A stretch of DNA of 8,021 nucleotides from Maribacter sp. (lineage in GTDB: Bacteria; Bacteroidota; Bacteroidia; Flavobacteriales; Flavobacteriaceae). Numbering within the stretch: position 1 is the stretch's first letter; every line of letters starts with the position of its first letter. The stretch covers positions 1-8,021 of the forward strand of contig JANQUX010000138.1 of assembly GCA_030730545.1 (NCBI GenBank). The letters are read 5' to 3'. The translations under genes were made by a program, and so were the position numbers. This document shows, piece by piece, positions 1 to 4,976 of this stretch. The notes under the pieces are model-generated. The model had not been told where the DNA came from, did not search any database, and saw only the letters and a program-made list of their open reading frames with translations.

Positions 1-302
1 TCTTGAGACTGCTCGTGTATCAACGAAATCACTCCGCAAGAATCGCCGCTAAACTGGTATTCTCCTTTTGTATAACCTATTTTATTGATGACTTCACGGG
101 CAATGTTCTGAACATCTAAATAGGTATCACTTTTAACTTCTCCTGCTAATACTACTTGACCAGTTGTTACTAATGTCTCACAAGCAACTTTACTTTCTGG
201 ATCAAAGGCAAGAAAATTATCTAATAACGCGTCACTGATTTGATCCGCAACTTTGTCCGGATGTCCTTCACTAACAGATTCTGATGTAAATAAATATGGC
301 AT
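1..302 (-). CDS. metK: S-adenosylmethionine synthase (methionine adenosyltransferase), N-terminal 100 codons
   Basis: MetK makes S-adenosylmethionine from methionine and ATP in the cytoplasm, releasing phosphate and pyrophosphate. Translating the minus strand from the ATG at 302-300 gives [20 protein letters not shown] and onward. This carries the family signature with His14 and Asp16 (ATP/Mg) and Glu42 (monovalent cation site) at the same numbers as in the E. coli enzyme. The frame is open to the window edge; the remaining roughly three quarters of the protein lies outside. The start is secure because the family N-terminus aligns from residue 1 and an in-frame TGA lies just upstream (320-318). 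The start is preceded by an A9 tract, not a Shine-Dalgarno site. The gene has its own promoter and a SAM-II riboswitch upstream, which fits feedback control by its product, and is divergent from the kinase operon. Confidence 0.97.
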   Translation of the reverse strand, partial: MPYLFTSESVSEGHPDKVADQISDALLDNFLAFDPESKVACETLVTTGQVVLAGEVKSDTYLDVQNIAREVINKIGYTKGEYQFSGDSCGVISLIHEQSQ

Positions 303-387
303 AACAATCTTTTTTTTTCAAAGGATTTGAATGAATGCCGAAAAGAAGTGTGATGCGAAACGATATCAACATCAACTGCTTTAGCAT
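271..387 (-). CDS. Possible 38-codon upstream reading frame starting inside the SAM-II core and overlapping metK
   Basis: The AUG at 387-385 is the AUG of the conserved aptamer segment AAAUGCUAAA. From it a frame of 38 codons (begins [10 protein letters not shown]) runs through the rest of the leader. It passes the metK AUG in another frame and stops at TAG (273-271), 27 bases inside metK. The upstream context GCGAAAAAAATG is A-rich, as at many flavobacterial starts. No Shine-Dalgarno site is near: GAGGAGG lies over 50 bases away and forms P1. The predicted peptide is basic and hydrophobic with no recognised domain. Because SAM binding would bury this AUG, the frame could couple the riboswitch to metK translation. 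It may equally be untranslated; only conservation or ribosome profiling would decide. Confidence 0.33.
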   Translation of the reverse strand: MLKQLMLISFRITLLFGIHSNPLKKKDCYAIFIYIRIC

Positions 388-447
388 TTTTTTCGCTTTA
401 TACCCTAAGGCTAAAACAGAGGTTGCAATCAGTCAAATCCCTCCTCA
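375..447 (-). promoter_or_regulatory. SAM-II type riboswitch aptamer in the metK leader
   Basis: On the minus strand, P1 is GAGG (443-440) pairing with CCUC (422-419), possibly plus a G-U pair. The loop between is GAUUUGACUGAUUGCAA (439-423). It closely matches the SAM-II loop as I remember it, GAUUUAACCGUAUUGCAA. The 3' element AAAUGCUAAAGCAGU (389-375) holds the conserved GCUAAA. It can form the pseudoknot: GC (426-425) with GC (385-384), and ACUG (433-430) with CAGU (378-375). This outer helix differs in sequence from the classical one yet still pairs, which supports the fold. The segment between P1 and the 3' element is about 32 nt, much longer than in the short archetype. SAM-II RNAs normally shut off expression by burying the initiation region when SAM binds. 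The match was made by eye without a covariance model. Confidence 0.87.
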
Positions 448-464
448 CTTTTTTAATTCAGATG

Positions 465-491
465 CAAAAATAGAAAAAATGTTCTGTTCAA
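465..491 (-). promoter_or_regulatory. Bacteroidota-type promoter for metK
   Basis: The minus strand has a perfect -7 element TATTTTTG (472-465, consensus TAnnTTTG). It is preceded after 16 bases by TTG (491-489) as the -33 element; that spacing is at or just below the usual range. A start about 7 bases downstream, near 458, would put the 5' end of the RNA roughly 10 bases before riboswitch helix P1. This is what a riboswitch leader should look like, and the two calls support each other. Confidence 0.65.
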
Positions 492-774
492 TTCTTAATA
501 TGATGTTATTTATTGACTCAATTAAATGAATTGATAATTCTCGTAACAGAATTATCAGCAAAATTATAGTTTTCATAATGCACAAGAGAAATGAAGTTAT
601 TTTAAAACTGGCATCAAAACGAGCTTTTGGCTCAATCGGATTCAAAAAAAAAGAATGCTGTAATTATTTTTATGCCATACAACAAATATGTTTTTACTTC
701 CTGATGTTATCTTGTATCTTGTACCATCGAAATTTTATGAGATTAACAACACAACCATTAATCAAAATAATTCT
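492..774. other. Divergent intergenic region between the metK promoter and the kinase gene
   Basis: This stretch separates metK (minus) from the kinase operon (plus). It contains a perfect 10-base inverted repeat (532-557, listed separately), a partly overlapping smaller one CAATT/AATTG (519-523 and 529-533), and a short GAGC/GCTC hairpin (621-633). The operon promoter must lie here, but no convincing TTG plus TAnnTTTG pair was found. TATTTTTA (665-672) and TATGTTTT (687-694) are one mismatch from the -7 consensus but lack a well-spaced TTG. Short open frames on both strands look random and have no recognisable protein sequence. Confidence 0.6.
532..557. repeat. Perfect 10-base inverted repeat, possible operator
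   Basis: TGATAATTCT (532-541) and AGAATTATCA (548-557) are exact reverse complements around the 6-base spacer CGTAAC. The site lies about 40 bases upstream of the metK -33 element and about 220 bases before the kinase start. No T-run follows on either strand, so it is not an intrinsic terminator. A site for a dimeric regulator is the simplest reading; a chance AT-rich palindrome is possible. Confidence 0.5.
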
Positions 775-1389
775 ATGCACATAGCAGTTGCCGGAAATAT
801 CGGTGCAGGAAAAACAACCCTAACTAGATTACTTTCAAAACATTATAAATGGGAAGCTCATTATGAAGATGTAGTAGAGAACCCGTATTTAGATGATTTT
901 TACAATCAGATGGAACGCTGGAGTTTTAACCTTCAGATATACTTTTTAAACAGTAGGTATCGCCAAATTCTTCAGATCAAGGAAAGCGGTAAAGAAATTA
1001 TACAGGATAGAACCATTTATGAGGATGCGCATATTTTTGCGCCCAACCTTCACGCGATGGGTTTAATGACCAATCGTGATTTTCAGAATTACTCTAGCTT
1101 ATTCGACCTAATGGAAAGCTTGGTGCAACCGCCAGACCTTCTTATATATTTACGTAGCTCTATACCTAACCTAGTAAAGCAGATTCATAAAAGAGGCCGA
1201 GAATATGAAAACTCGATTTCAATTGACTATTTAAGCCGATTGAACGAACGTTACGAGGCTTGGATCCATGGGTATGAAAAAGGGAATTTATTGATCATCG
1301 ATGTTGATGATTTAGATTTCGTTGATAACCCCGAAGATTTAGGTAGTATACTTAATAAAATTGACGCTCAAATTAACGGTCTATTTTAA
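775..1389 (+). CDS. Deoxynucleoside kinase (dNK family, P-loop)
   Basis: Predicted 204-residue cytoplasmic kinase that phosphorylates deoxynucleosides to 5'-monophosphates using a nucleoside triphosphate, a salvage step. Visible motifs are the P-loop GNIGAGKTT (residues 7-15), the catalytic-region Glu35 in VVENPYLDDF, the DRT-type motif QDRTIYED (77-84, Asp78-Arg79), and the arginine-rich lid KRGREYENSI (139-148) followed by LNERYEAW. Length is normal for bacterial dAK/dGK/dCK-like enzymes. Sequence alone does not settle whether deoxyadenosine, deoxyguanosine or deoxycytidine is preferred. The ATG at 775 is chosen because the P-loop strand MHIAVAGN starts there. An in-frame ATG at 688 would add 29 residues unlike the family. 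It is the first gene of a probable operon; pabB starts 26 bases after its stop. Confidence 0.93.
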   Translation: MHIAVAGNIGAGKTTLTRLLSKHYKWEAHYEDVVENPYLDDFYNQMERWSFNLQIYFLNSRYRQILQIKESGKEIIQDRTIYEDAHIFAPNLHAMGLMTNRDFQNYSSLFDLMESLVQPPDLLIYLRSSIPNLVKQIHKRGREYENSISIDYLSRLNERYEAWIHGYEKGNLLIIDVDDLDFVDNPEDLGSILNKIDAQINGLF

Positions 1390-1415
1390 GTTCACCTTTC
1401 AAAAACCCGAAACCA

Positions 1416-2390
1416 TTGGAAGATTTTGAAAAAAAAGTTACACACTTTCTTCAAGATGGAATTCCTTTTTTATTTATTATCGATTTTGAAAAATCGGTTA
1501 AACAGGTTTTTACATACGAAGAAGCTGCCAAAGAAAACATCTTCTTTTCTATTAAAGGGAGTGGCAATGATGAGCATCTTGCCAAAACTAATCTTGAAGG
1601 TGTCGATTTTGATTTAAAACCAACATTGGTTTCTAAAGAAATTTACGAGAAAGCCTTTAACACAGTTAAACAAGAACTAAATAATGGTAATAGCTTTTTG
1701 CTAAATCTTACTTTCCCTACAGCGGTTAACACAGCGGTAGGTTTAAATGAGATTTATCAAAAAGCCCATGCGCCTTACAAGCTTTTATACAAAGACAAAT
1801 TCGTTGTTTTTTCGCCCGAATGCTATTTAAAAGTCAAGGATGGGAATATTTTCTCATACCCTATGAAAGGCACGATCAATAGCGACATACCGAATGCACA
1901 AGAATTATTGCTTGCGAATAAAAAGGAGCTCTACGAGCATAATACCATCGTTGACCTTATACGCAACGACCTTTCTATGATCGCTAAAAAAGTAAGGGTC
2001 AATAAATTTAGGTTCGTAGATACCATTAAAAAAGGTAATCAAGAATTACTACAGACCAGTACCGAAATACAAGGAGAACTACCTAAGAACTGGAAAGACA
2101 ACTTCGCTTCTTTATTATTAAAAACATTACCGGCAGGATCTATTAGTGGGGCACCAAAAAAGAAAACTTTAGAAATTATTTCTACCGCGGAAATTGAACC
2201 ACGTGGTTTCTATACGGGAATCTTTGGCGTATTTGACGGACACCAAATTGATAGCGCGGTAAGCATACGGTTTATTGAAAAAATTAATGACACCCTTTTT
2301 TACAAAAGTGGCGGTGGCATTACTCACTTGAGCGAGATGGATGAGGAATACCAAGAACTTTTAGAAAAAATATATGTACCCATTATTTGA
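1416..2390 (+). CDS. pabB: Aminodeoxychorismate synthase component I (PabB-like, short form)
   Basis: Predicted 324-residue chorismate-using enzyme that makes 4-amino-4-deoxychorismate, the precursor of p-aminobenzoate and folate. Chorismate-binding domain motifs are YPMKGT (148-153), HNTIVDLIRNDL (175-186), LPAGSISGAPK (238-248), GFYTGIFG (264-271), GGGI (299-302) and EYQE (311-314). Lys151 in PMKGT matches the lysine of PabB (PIKGT), where anthranilate synthase TrpE has alanine, so PabB is favoured over TrpE. The protein lacks most of the long N-terminal domain of E. coli PabB (over 450 residues), as in other short Bacteroidota forms. The start is TTG at 1416: an in-frame stop lies at 1374-1376, no ATG or GTG follows it before 1416, and the next in-frame Met is residue 150. 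The glutaminase partner PabA is not in the window. It overlaps pabC by 17 bases. Confidence 0.92.
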   Translation: MEDFEKKVTHFLQDGIPFLFIIDFEKSVKQVFTYEEAAKENIFFSIKGSGNDEHLAKTNLEGVDFDLKPTLVSKEIYEKAFNTVKQELNNGNSFLLNLTFPTAVNTAVGLNEIYQKAHAPYKLLYKDKFVVFSPECYLKVKDGNIFSYPMKGTINSDIPNAQELLLANKKELYEHNTIVDLIRNDLSMIAKKVRVNKFRFVDTIKKGNQELLQTSTEIQGELPKNWKDNFASLLLKTLPAGSISGAPKKKTLEIISTAEIEPRGFYTGIFGVFDGHQIDSAVSIRFIEKINDTLFYKSGGGITHLSEMDEEYQELLEKIYVPII

Positions 2391-2976
2391 ATCTGTTTGC
2401 ATTGAAAATAGCCAAATTAAGAATGAAGAATTTCATGAAGCTAGATTCAATAGGTCTTATATTCAACACTTTAAATCCCTACCAACCTACTCGTTGTTCG
2501 ATGGCATACACCTTACTAATTTAGACAACTCCTTAAAATATAAGTTGCGCATTGGTTACAAACAACATGGTACTCGATTCTCTATTTCTGAATATAAAAA
2601 TAGCATAGCTACCTCATTAAAGTTGGTAAGCGACGACTCTATTTCTTACGCCTTAAAAAATAACAACCGCAAAAAATTAAACGAACTTTTTCTACAAAGA
2701 GGCAAAGCCGATGATGTTTTGATTATTAAAAACGGACTAATTACAGACGCGTCTTACTCAAATATACTCTTCTTTGACGGTAAACAAATAGTAACGCCTT
2801 CTACCCCACTACTTGAAGGCACTTGCAGAGCCAGACTTTTAGCTGAAAATAGTATTGTAGAGAAGTCAATTTCAGTAGCTGACCTTCAAAATTTTGAAAG
2901 CTTTCAATTGGTAAATGCCCTCAATGATTTTGATGAAAGCAGGTGGATTCCAATTAAAAACATTAAAAAGGACTAA
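2374..2976 (+). CDS. pabC: Class IV aminotransferase, probable aminodeoxychorismate lyase (PabC-like)
   Basis: Predicted 200-residue PLP enzyme of fold type IV. With the pabB neighbour, the likely reaction is cleavage of aminodeoxychorismate to p-aminobenzoate and pyruvate. Visible features are HEARFNRSY (21-29), the likely Schiff-base lysine Lys95 in ALKNNNR, RGKADDVLIIKNG (109-121), TDASYSN (124-130) and TPSTPLLEGTCRARLL (141-156). This is the usual order around the PLP phosphate site and C-terminal half. At 200 residues it is shorter than E. coli PabC (about 270), mainly in the N-terminal half. The ATG at 2374 lies inside the last codons of pabB, which suggests translational coupling. It is probably last in the operon; the next gene is convergent with 3 bases between stops. 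Substrate is inferred from context, since class IV enzymes also include branched-chain and D-amino acid aminotransferases. Confidence 0.87.
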   Translation: MYPLFESVCIENSQIKNEEFHEARFNRSYIQHFKSLPTYSLFDGIHLTNLDNSLKYKLRIGYKQHGTRFSISEYKNSIATSLKLVSDDSISYALKNNNRKKLNELFLQRGKADDVLIIKNGLITDASYSNILFFDGKQIVTPSTPLLEGTCRARLLAENSIVEKSISVADLQNFESFQLVNALNDFDESRWIPIKNIKKD

Positions 2977-2979
2977 GGC

Positions 2980-3987
2980 TTAGATGAATCCGTTTTTCTT
3001 GGCGTGGTCTATAGCTTCTGATGTTTTATTGACCATTAGGAAGGGAATATCTTTAAAATCTATAAATAGATTTTCTATTCTCTTCATTCGTTTGGAGTGA
3101 TTTACACTTCGTAAATAAATAGCTTTTATTCTACCAGGAAAAAGAGTAGAAATTTCTTGATAAATATCGCCATCCTTTTCACCACTATCACCGATTAATA
3201 TGAATTTTAAATCTGGATAGGATTTTAATAAATTCGATATCTCTTTCTGTTTCTGCGGCTTTTCATCACTCTTCTTCCTCATTTTAAAGCTCGCCATGCT
3301 GCGCAATAGAATTGGACCTTTAGGGAAATTATTCGTTTTTAAGAAGAGCTCAAGATATCTGTATAAATTCCACGGACTATGACTTACGTAAAATATTGGG
3401 TTTGCTTCATTACCCGTTTTCCCTTGGTGTAGTTTTGTGTAAAAATCTGAAGTCCCTTCTAACTGTAGTCGCTTGGTCGCTCGTTTGAACATGGTATTCA
3501 AAATCACTTTCCACTTAAGTGAGGATACTACACCAGTATGCAAAATAGTATCATCAATATCACTGATAACCCCAAACTTGGCATTTTCGTTAGGGATCAA
3601 CATCTCCCCCGGAAAACGATTCTGCAAAATTATCTCTCGTTTTAAATTGGCATTGGTAAATGATATCTCGAACGTAACCCAACCTTCTTCATTTGCCAAT
3701 TTTTGGAGTCCCGCTATATTCTCATCTATTAGGTAATATCCGTCTTCGTCTGTAGTACCGTTAACCGTGTCTCCATTGGAGAAAGTTATTTTTAAAGGAG
3801 CATTTTTAATCTCATCAGTTTCAAAACGCTTCCAAGCATTCTTCATCAGATTGAAAATGCCCTTCTGATCTAAATCGATATTTTCATCTTCAATAGCCCT
3901 ACCCCTTACATACAGGCGACTAGTGCTACCGTATGACTGAAAGTTGATGATTTGAAGTTTATCTTTCTTAAAAATACCCATGGGCAT
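2980..3987 (-). CDS. APP1/DUF2183 family phosphatase (HAD-like, phosphatidate phosphatase APP1 catalytic domain)
   Basis: Predicted 335-residue soluble protein with no signal peptide or membrane span. Residues about 75-120 (THEN: GDTVNGTTDEDGYYLID, then VTFEISF) look like a small beta-sandwich. The catalytic part starts at FGVISDIDDTILHTGVV, with the HAD-type DxDxT nucleophile pair Asp143 and Asp145. It continues with FYVSHSPWNLY (199-209), basic KQKEI (about 247-251) and LIGDSGEKDGDIY (264-276), the second acidic motif. This motif set is that of the DUF2183 family, named after yeast App1, a phosphatidate phosphatase. The bacterial substrate is unknown; phosphatidate or another phosphoester is possible. 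The ATG at 3987 is chosen; an ATG at 3981 (333 residues) and a TTG at 4008 (342) are alternatives. It is convergent with pabC and divergent from tonB. Confidence 0.87.
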   Translation of the reverse strand: MPMGIFKKDKLQIINFQSYGSTSRLYVRGRAIEDENIDLDQKGIFNLMKNAWKRFETDEIKNAPLKITFSNGDTVNGTTDEDGYYLIDENIAGLQKLANEEGWVTFEISFTNANLKREIILQNRFPGEMLIPNENAKFGVISDIDDTILHTGVVSSLKWKVILNTMFKRATKRLQLEGTSDFYTKLHQGKTGNEANPIFYVSHSPWNLYRYLELFLKTNNFPKGPILLRSMASFKMRKKSDEKPQKQKEISNLLKSYPDLKFILIGDSGEKDGDIYQEISTLFPGRIKAIYLRSVNHSKRMKRIENLFIDFKDIPFLMVNKTSEAIDHAKKNGFI

Positions 3988-4035
3988 AAAATTACGGTCT
4001 TTCAGCAACCTTTAAAATTTTTATTTGAATAATTA

Positions 4036-4064
4036 TTGATTTTATCATTCTAAAAATATCTTTT
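4036..4064 (+). promoter_or_regulatory. Weak candidate promoter for the tonB-family gene
   Basis: TTG (4036-4038) is followed after 18 bases by TATCTTTT (4057-4064), one mismatch from TAnnTTTG. Transcription from here would give a leader of about 140 bases that includes the inverted repeat at 4158-4190. The AT-rich background makes this tentative. Confidence 0.25.
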
Positions 4065-4075
4065 ACTAATGTAGA

Positions 4076-4105
4076 TAAAAATAAAAGTAGTTTCACTCAC
4101 CCAAA
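4076..4105 (-). promoter_or_regulatory. Weak candidate promoter for the APP1-family gene
   Basis: On the minus strand TTTG (4105-4102) is followed after 18 bases by TATTTTTA (4083-4076), one mismatch from TAnnTTTG. The spacing is normal for Bacteroidota, but the region is so AT-rich that chance matches are likely. Confidence 0.22.
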
Positions 4106-4157
4106 AGCAGCGTTAACTCATTACCCGTTTCACAGCCTTTAGGTTTGCCATAGTTTT

Positions 4158-4198
4158 AAACAAGTAAATAAATAATAACCCTACTTGTTTATGCAAGT
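4158..4198 (+). repeat. Leader inverted repeat with two alternative pairings upstream of tonB
   Basis: AAACAAGTA (4158-4166) and TACTTGTTT (4182-4190) are perfect 9-base reverse complements with a 15-base A/T-rich loop. The right arm can instead pair through ACTTG (4183-4187) with a third copy, CAAGT (4194-4198), over a 6-base loop. The last copy ends 16 bases before the tonB-family ATG. This could be an operator or an RNA structure that changes access to the start. No T-run follows, so it is not a terminator. Confidence 0.5.
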
Positions 4199-4214
4199 CT
4201 AAAATTTAAACATT

Positions 4215-4919
4215 ATGAGACCAAAAAAAAATCCAAAGAATGACCTGAACAAAAAGAGCGGAATGTTCTTTGTAGTCGGACTATTATTAGTATTAGGTAT
4301 GGTATACACCGCCTTAGAATGGAAATCGTTTGAACCAGAAATTGATTACACAGGTATGCTAAATGTTCCTGAAAACGGGATAGAAGAAGATGCACCAATT
4401 GTTCAATTTCAAGTAACACCGCCACCAAAACCACCAGTTTTACCAACTGAGATAGAAATTATCGCCGATGATGACCCAACTGACGAAACTGAAGTTATCG
4501 CTATTGAGGTAAATACGGAAACCGAGGTTGTAGACGCATCAGATTTTGAGGTTGTAGAAGTAGAGGAAGAGGTGAAAGTTATTTGGTCAACCATTGAAGA
4601 AGTTCCTGTATTCCCTGGTTGTGAGAACGAGAAAGATAAAAGAACTTGTTTTAATGACATGATGCAAAAGCATATTATTAAAAACTTTCGTTATCCAGAA
4701 CTAGCACAAGAAATGAACATTCAAGGTAGAGTGAATACTACGTTCATGATAAATAGTGACGGCACTATTGGCACCATTCAGAAAAGAGGTCCGCACGATG
4801 TACTAGAAAAAGAAGCAGTAAGAATTTTGTCTAAACTGCCAAAAATGACTCCTGGCAAACAAAGAGGTTCTGCTGTAAAAGTCTCTTTTGCAATTCCAAT
4901 CACATTCAAACTACAATAG
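4215..4919 (+). CDS. TonB-family energy transducer (C-terminal TonB domain)
   Basis: Predicted 234-residue inner-membrane protein that spans the periplasm and passes proton-motive energy to outer-membrane TonB-dependent receptors. A basic N-terminus (1-15) is followed by one membrane helix (about 17-34). A proline stretch PPPKPPVLP (69-77) and a strongly acidic linker rich in Glu, Asp and Val (about 81-122) follow. The TonB C-terminal domain (about 150-233) contains NFRYPELAQEMNIQGRV, FMINSDGTIG and the terminal strand VSFAIPITFKL. Just before it, PVFPGCENEKDKRTCF holds two cysteines (136 and 145), a layout familiar from Bacteroidota TonB homologues. It is a single gene, with no exbB or exbD in view, ending at the shared terminator. 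The particular receptors it serves cannot be told from sequence. The ATG at 4215 fits, since the basic N-terminus and helix follow directly. Confidence 0.92.
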   Translation: MRPKKNPKNDLNKKSGMFFVVGLLLVLGMVYTALEWKSFEPEIDYTGMLNVPENGIEEDAPIVQFQVTPPPKPPVLPTEIEIIADDDPTDETEVIAIEVNTETEVVDASDFEVVEVEEEVKVIWSTIEEVPVFPGCENEKDKRTCFNDMMQKHIIKNFRYPELAQEMNIQGRVNTTFMINSDGTIGTIQKRGPHDVLEKEAVRILSKLPKMTPGKQRGSAVKVSFAIPITFKLQ

Positions 4920-4928
4920 TTATAAAAC

Positions 4929-4959
4929 AAAAAACCCTCAGCAATGCTGAGGGTTTTTT
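4929..4959. terminator. Bidirectional intrinsic terminator between tonB and the membrane pyrophosphatase gene
   Basis: Six A, CCCTCAGC, loop AAT (4943-4945), GCTGAGGG and six T form a perfect 14-base-pair inverted repeat, with an 8-base-pair GC-rich core flanked by the A and T runs. Read on the plus strand it ends the tonB-family transcript 10 bases after its stop. Read on the minus strand it ends the pyrophosphatase transcript, whose stop is at 4977-4979. Confidence 0.95.
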
Positions 4960-4976
4960 ATATTCTAAATGTGAAA

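Noticed and set aside
318..330. TCAAA-TCC-TTTGA hairpin just before metK as an intrinsic terminator
   Set aside because: On the minus strand it is followed by A, not T, and has only 5 AT-rich pairs, so it cannot terminate metK leader transcription.
440..446. GAGGAGG on the minus strand as a Shine-Dalgarno site for a small gene
   Set aside because: Part of it forms P1 of the SAM-II aptamer, and no good start codon with a real frame follows within normal distance.
303..490. SAM-I (S-box) riboswitch in the metK leader
   Set aside because: The multi-stem S-box layout is not there; the short pseudoknot fits SAM-II instead.
335..529. 64-codon open frame on the plus strand
   Set aside because: It runs antisense through the metK riboswitch and promoter, has no recognisable protein sequence, and is of a length expected by chance.
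445..645. 66-codon open frame on the minus strand with a hydrophobic stretch
   Set aside because: It covers the metK promoter and enters riboswitch helix P1. The composition is what AT-rich random sequence gives (Ile/Leu-rich).
688..774. Upstream start for the kinase at 688, adding 29 residues
   Set aside because: The P-loop strand of the family begins at the ATG at 775, and the extra residues look like translated intergenic DNA.
578..784. 68-codon open frame on the plus strand before the kinase
   Set aside because: It overlaps the kinase start in another frame, has low complexity and no family resemblance.
1416..2390. TrpE (anthranilate synthase) identity
   Set aside because: The PMKGT lysine and the pabC neighbour favour aminodeoxychorismate synthase; no other trp genes are near.
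3988..4008. TTG start for the APP1-family gene at 4008
   Set aside because: Two ATG codons (3987 and 3981) follow closely and fit the family N-terminus better; kept only as an alternative.
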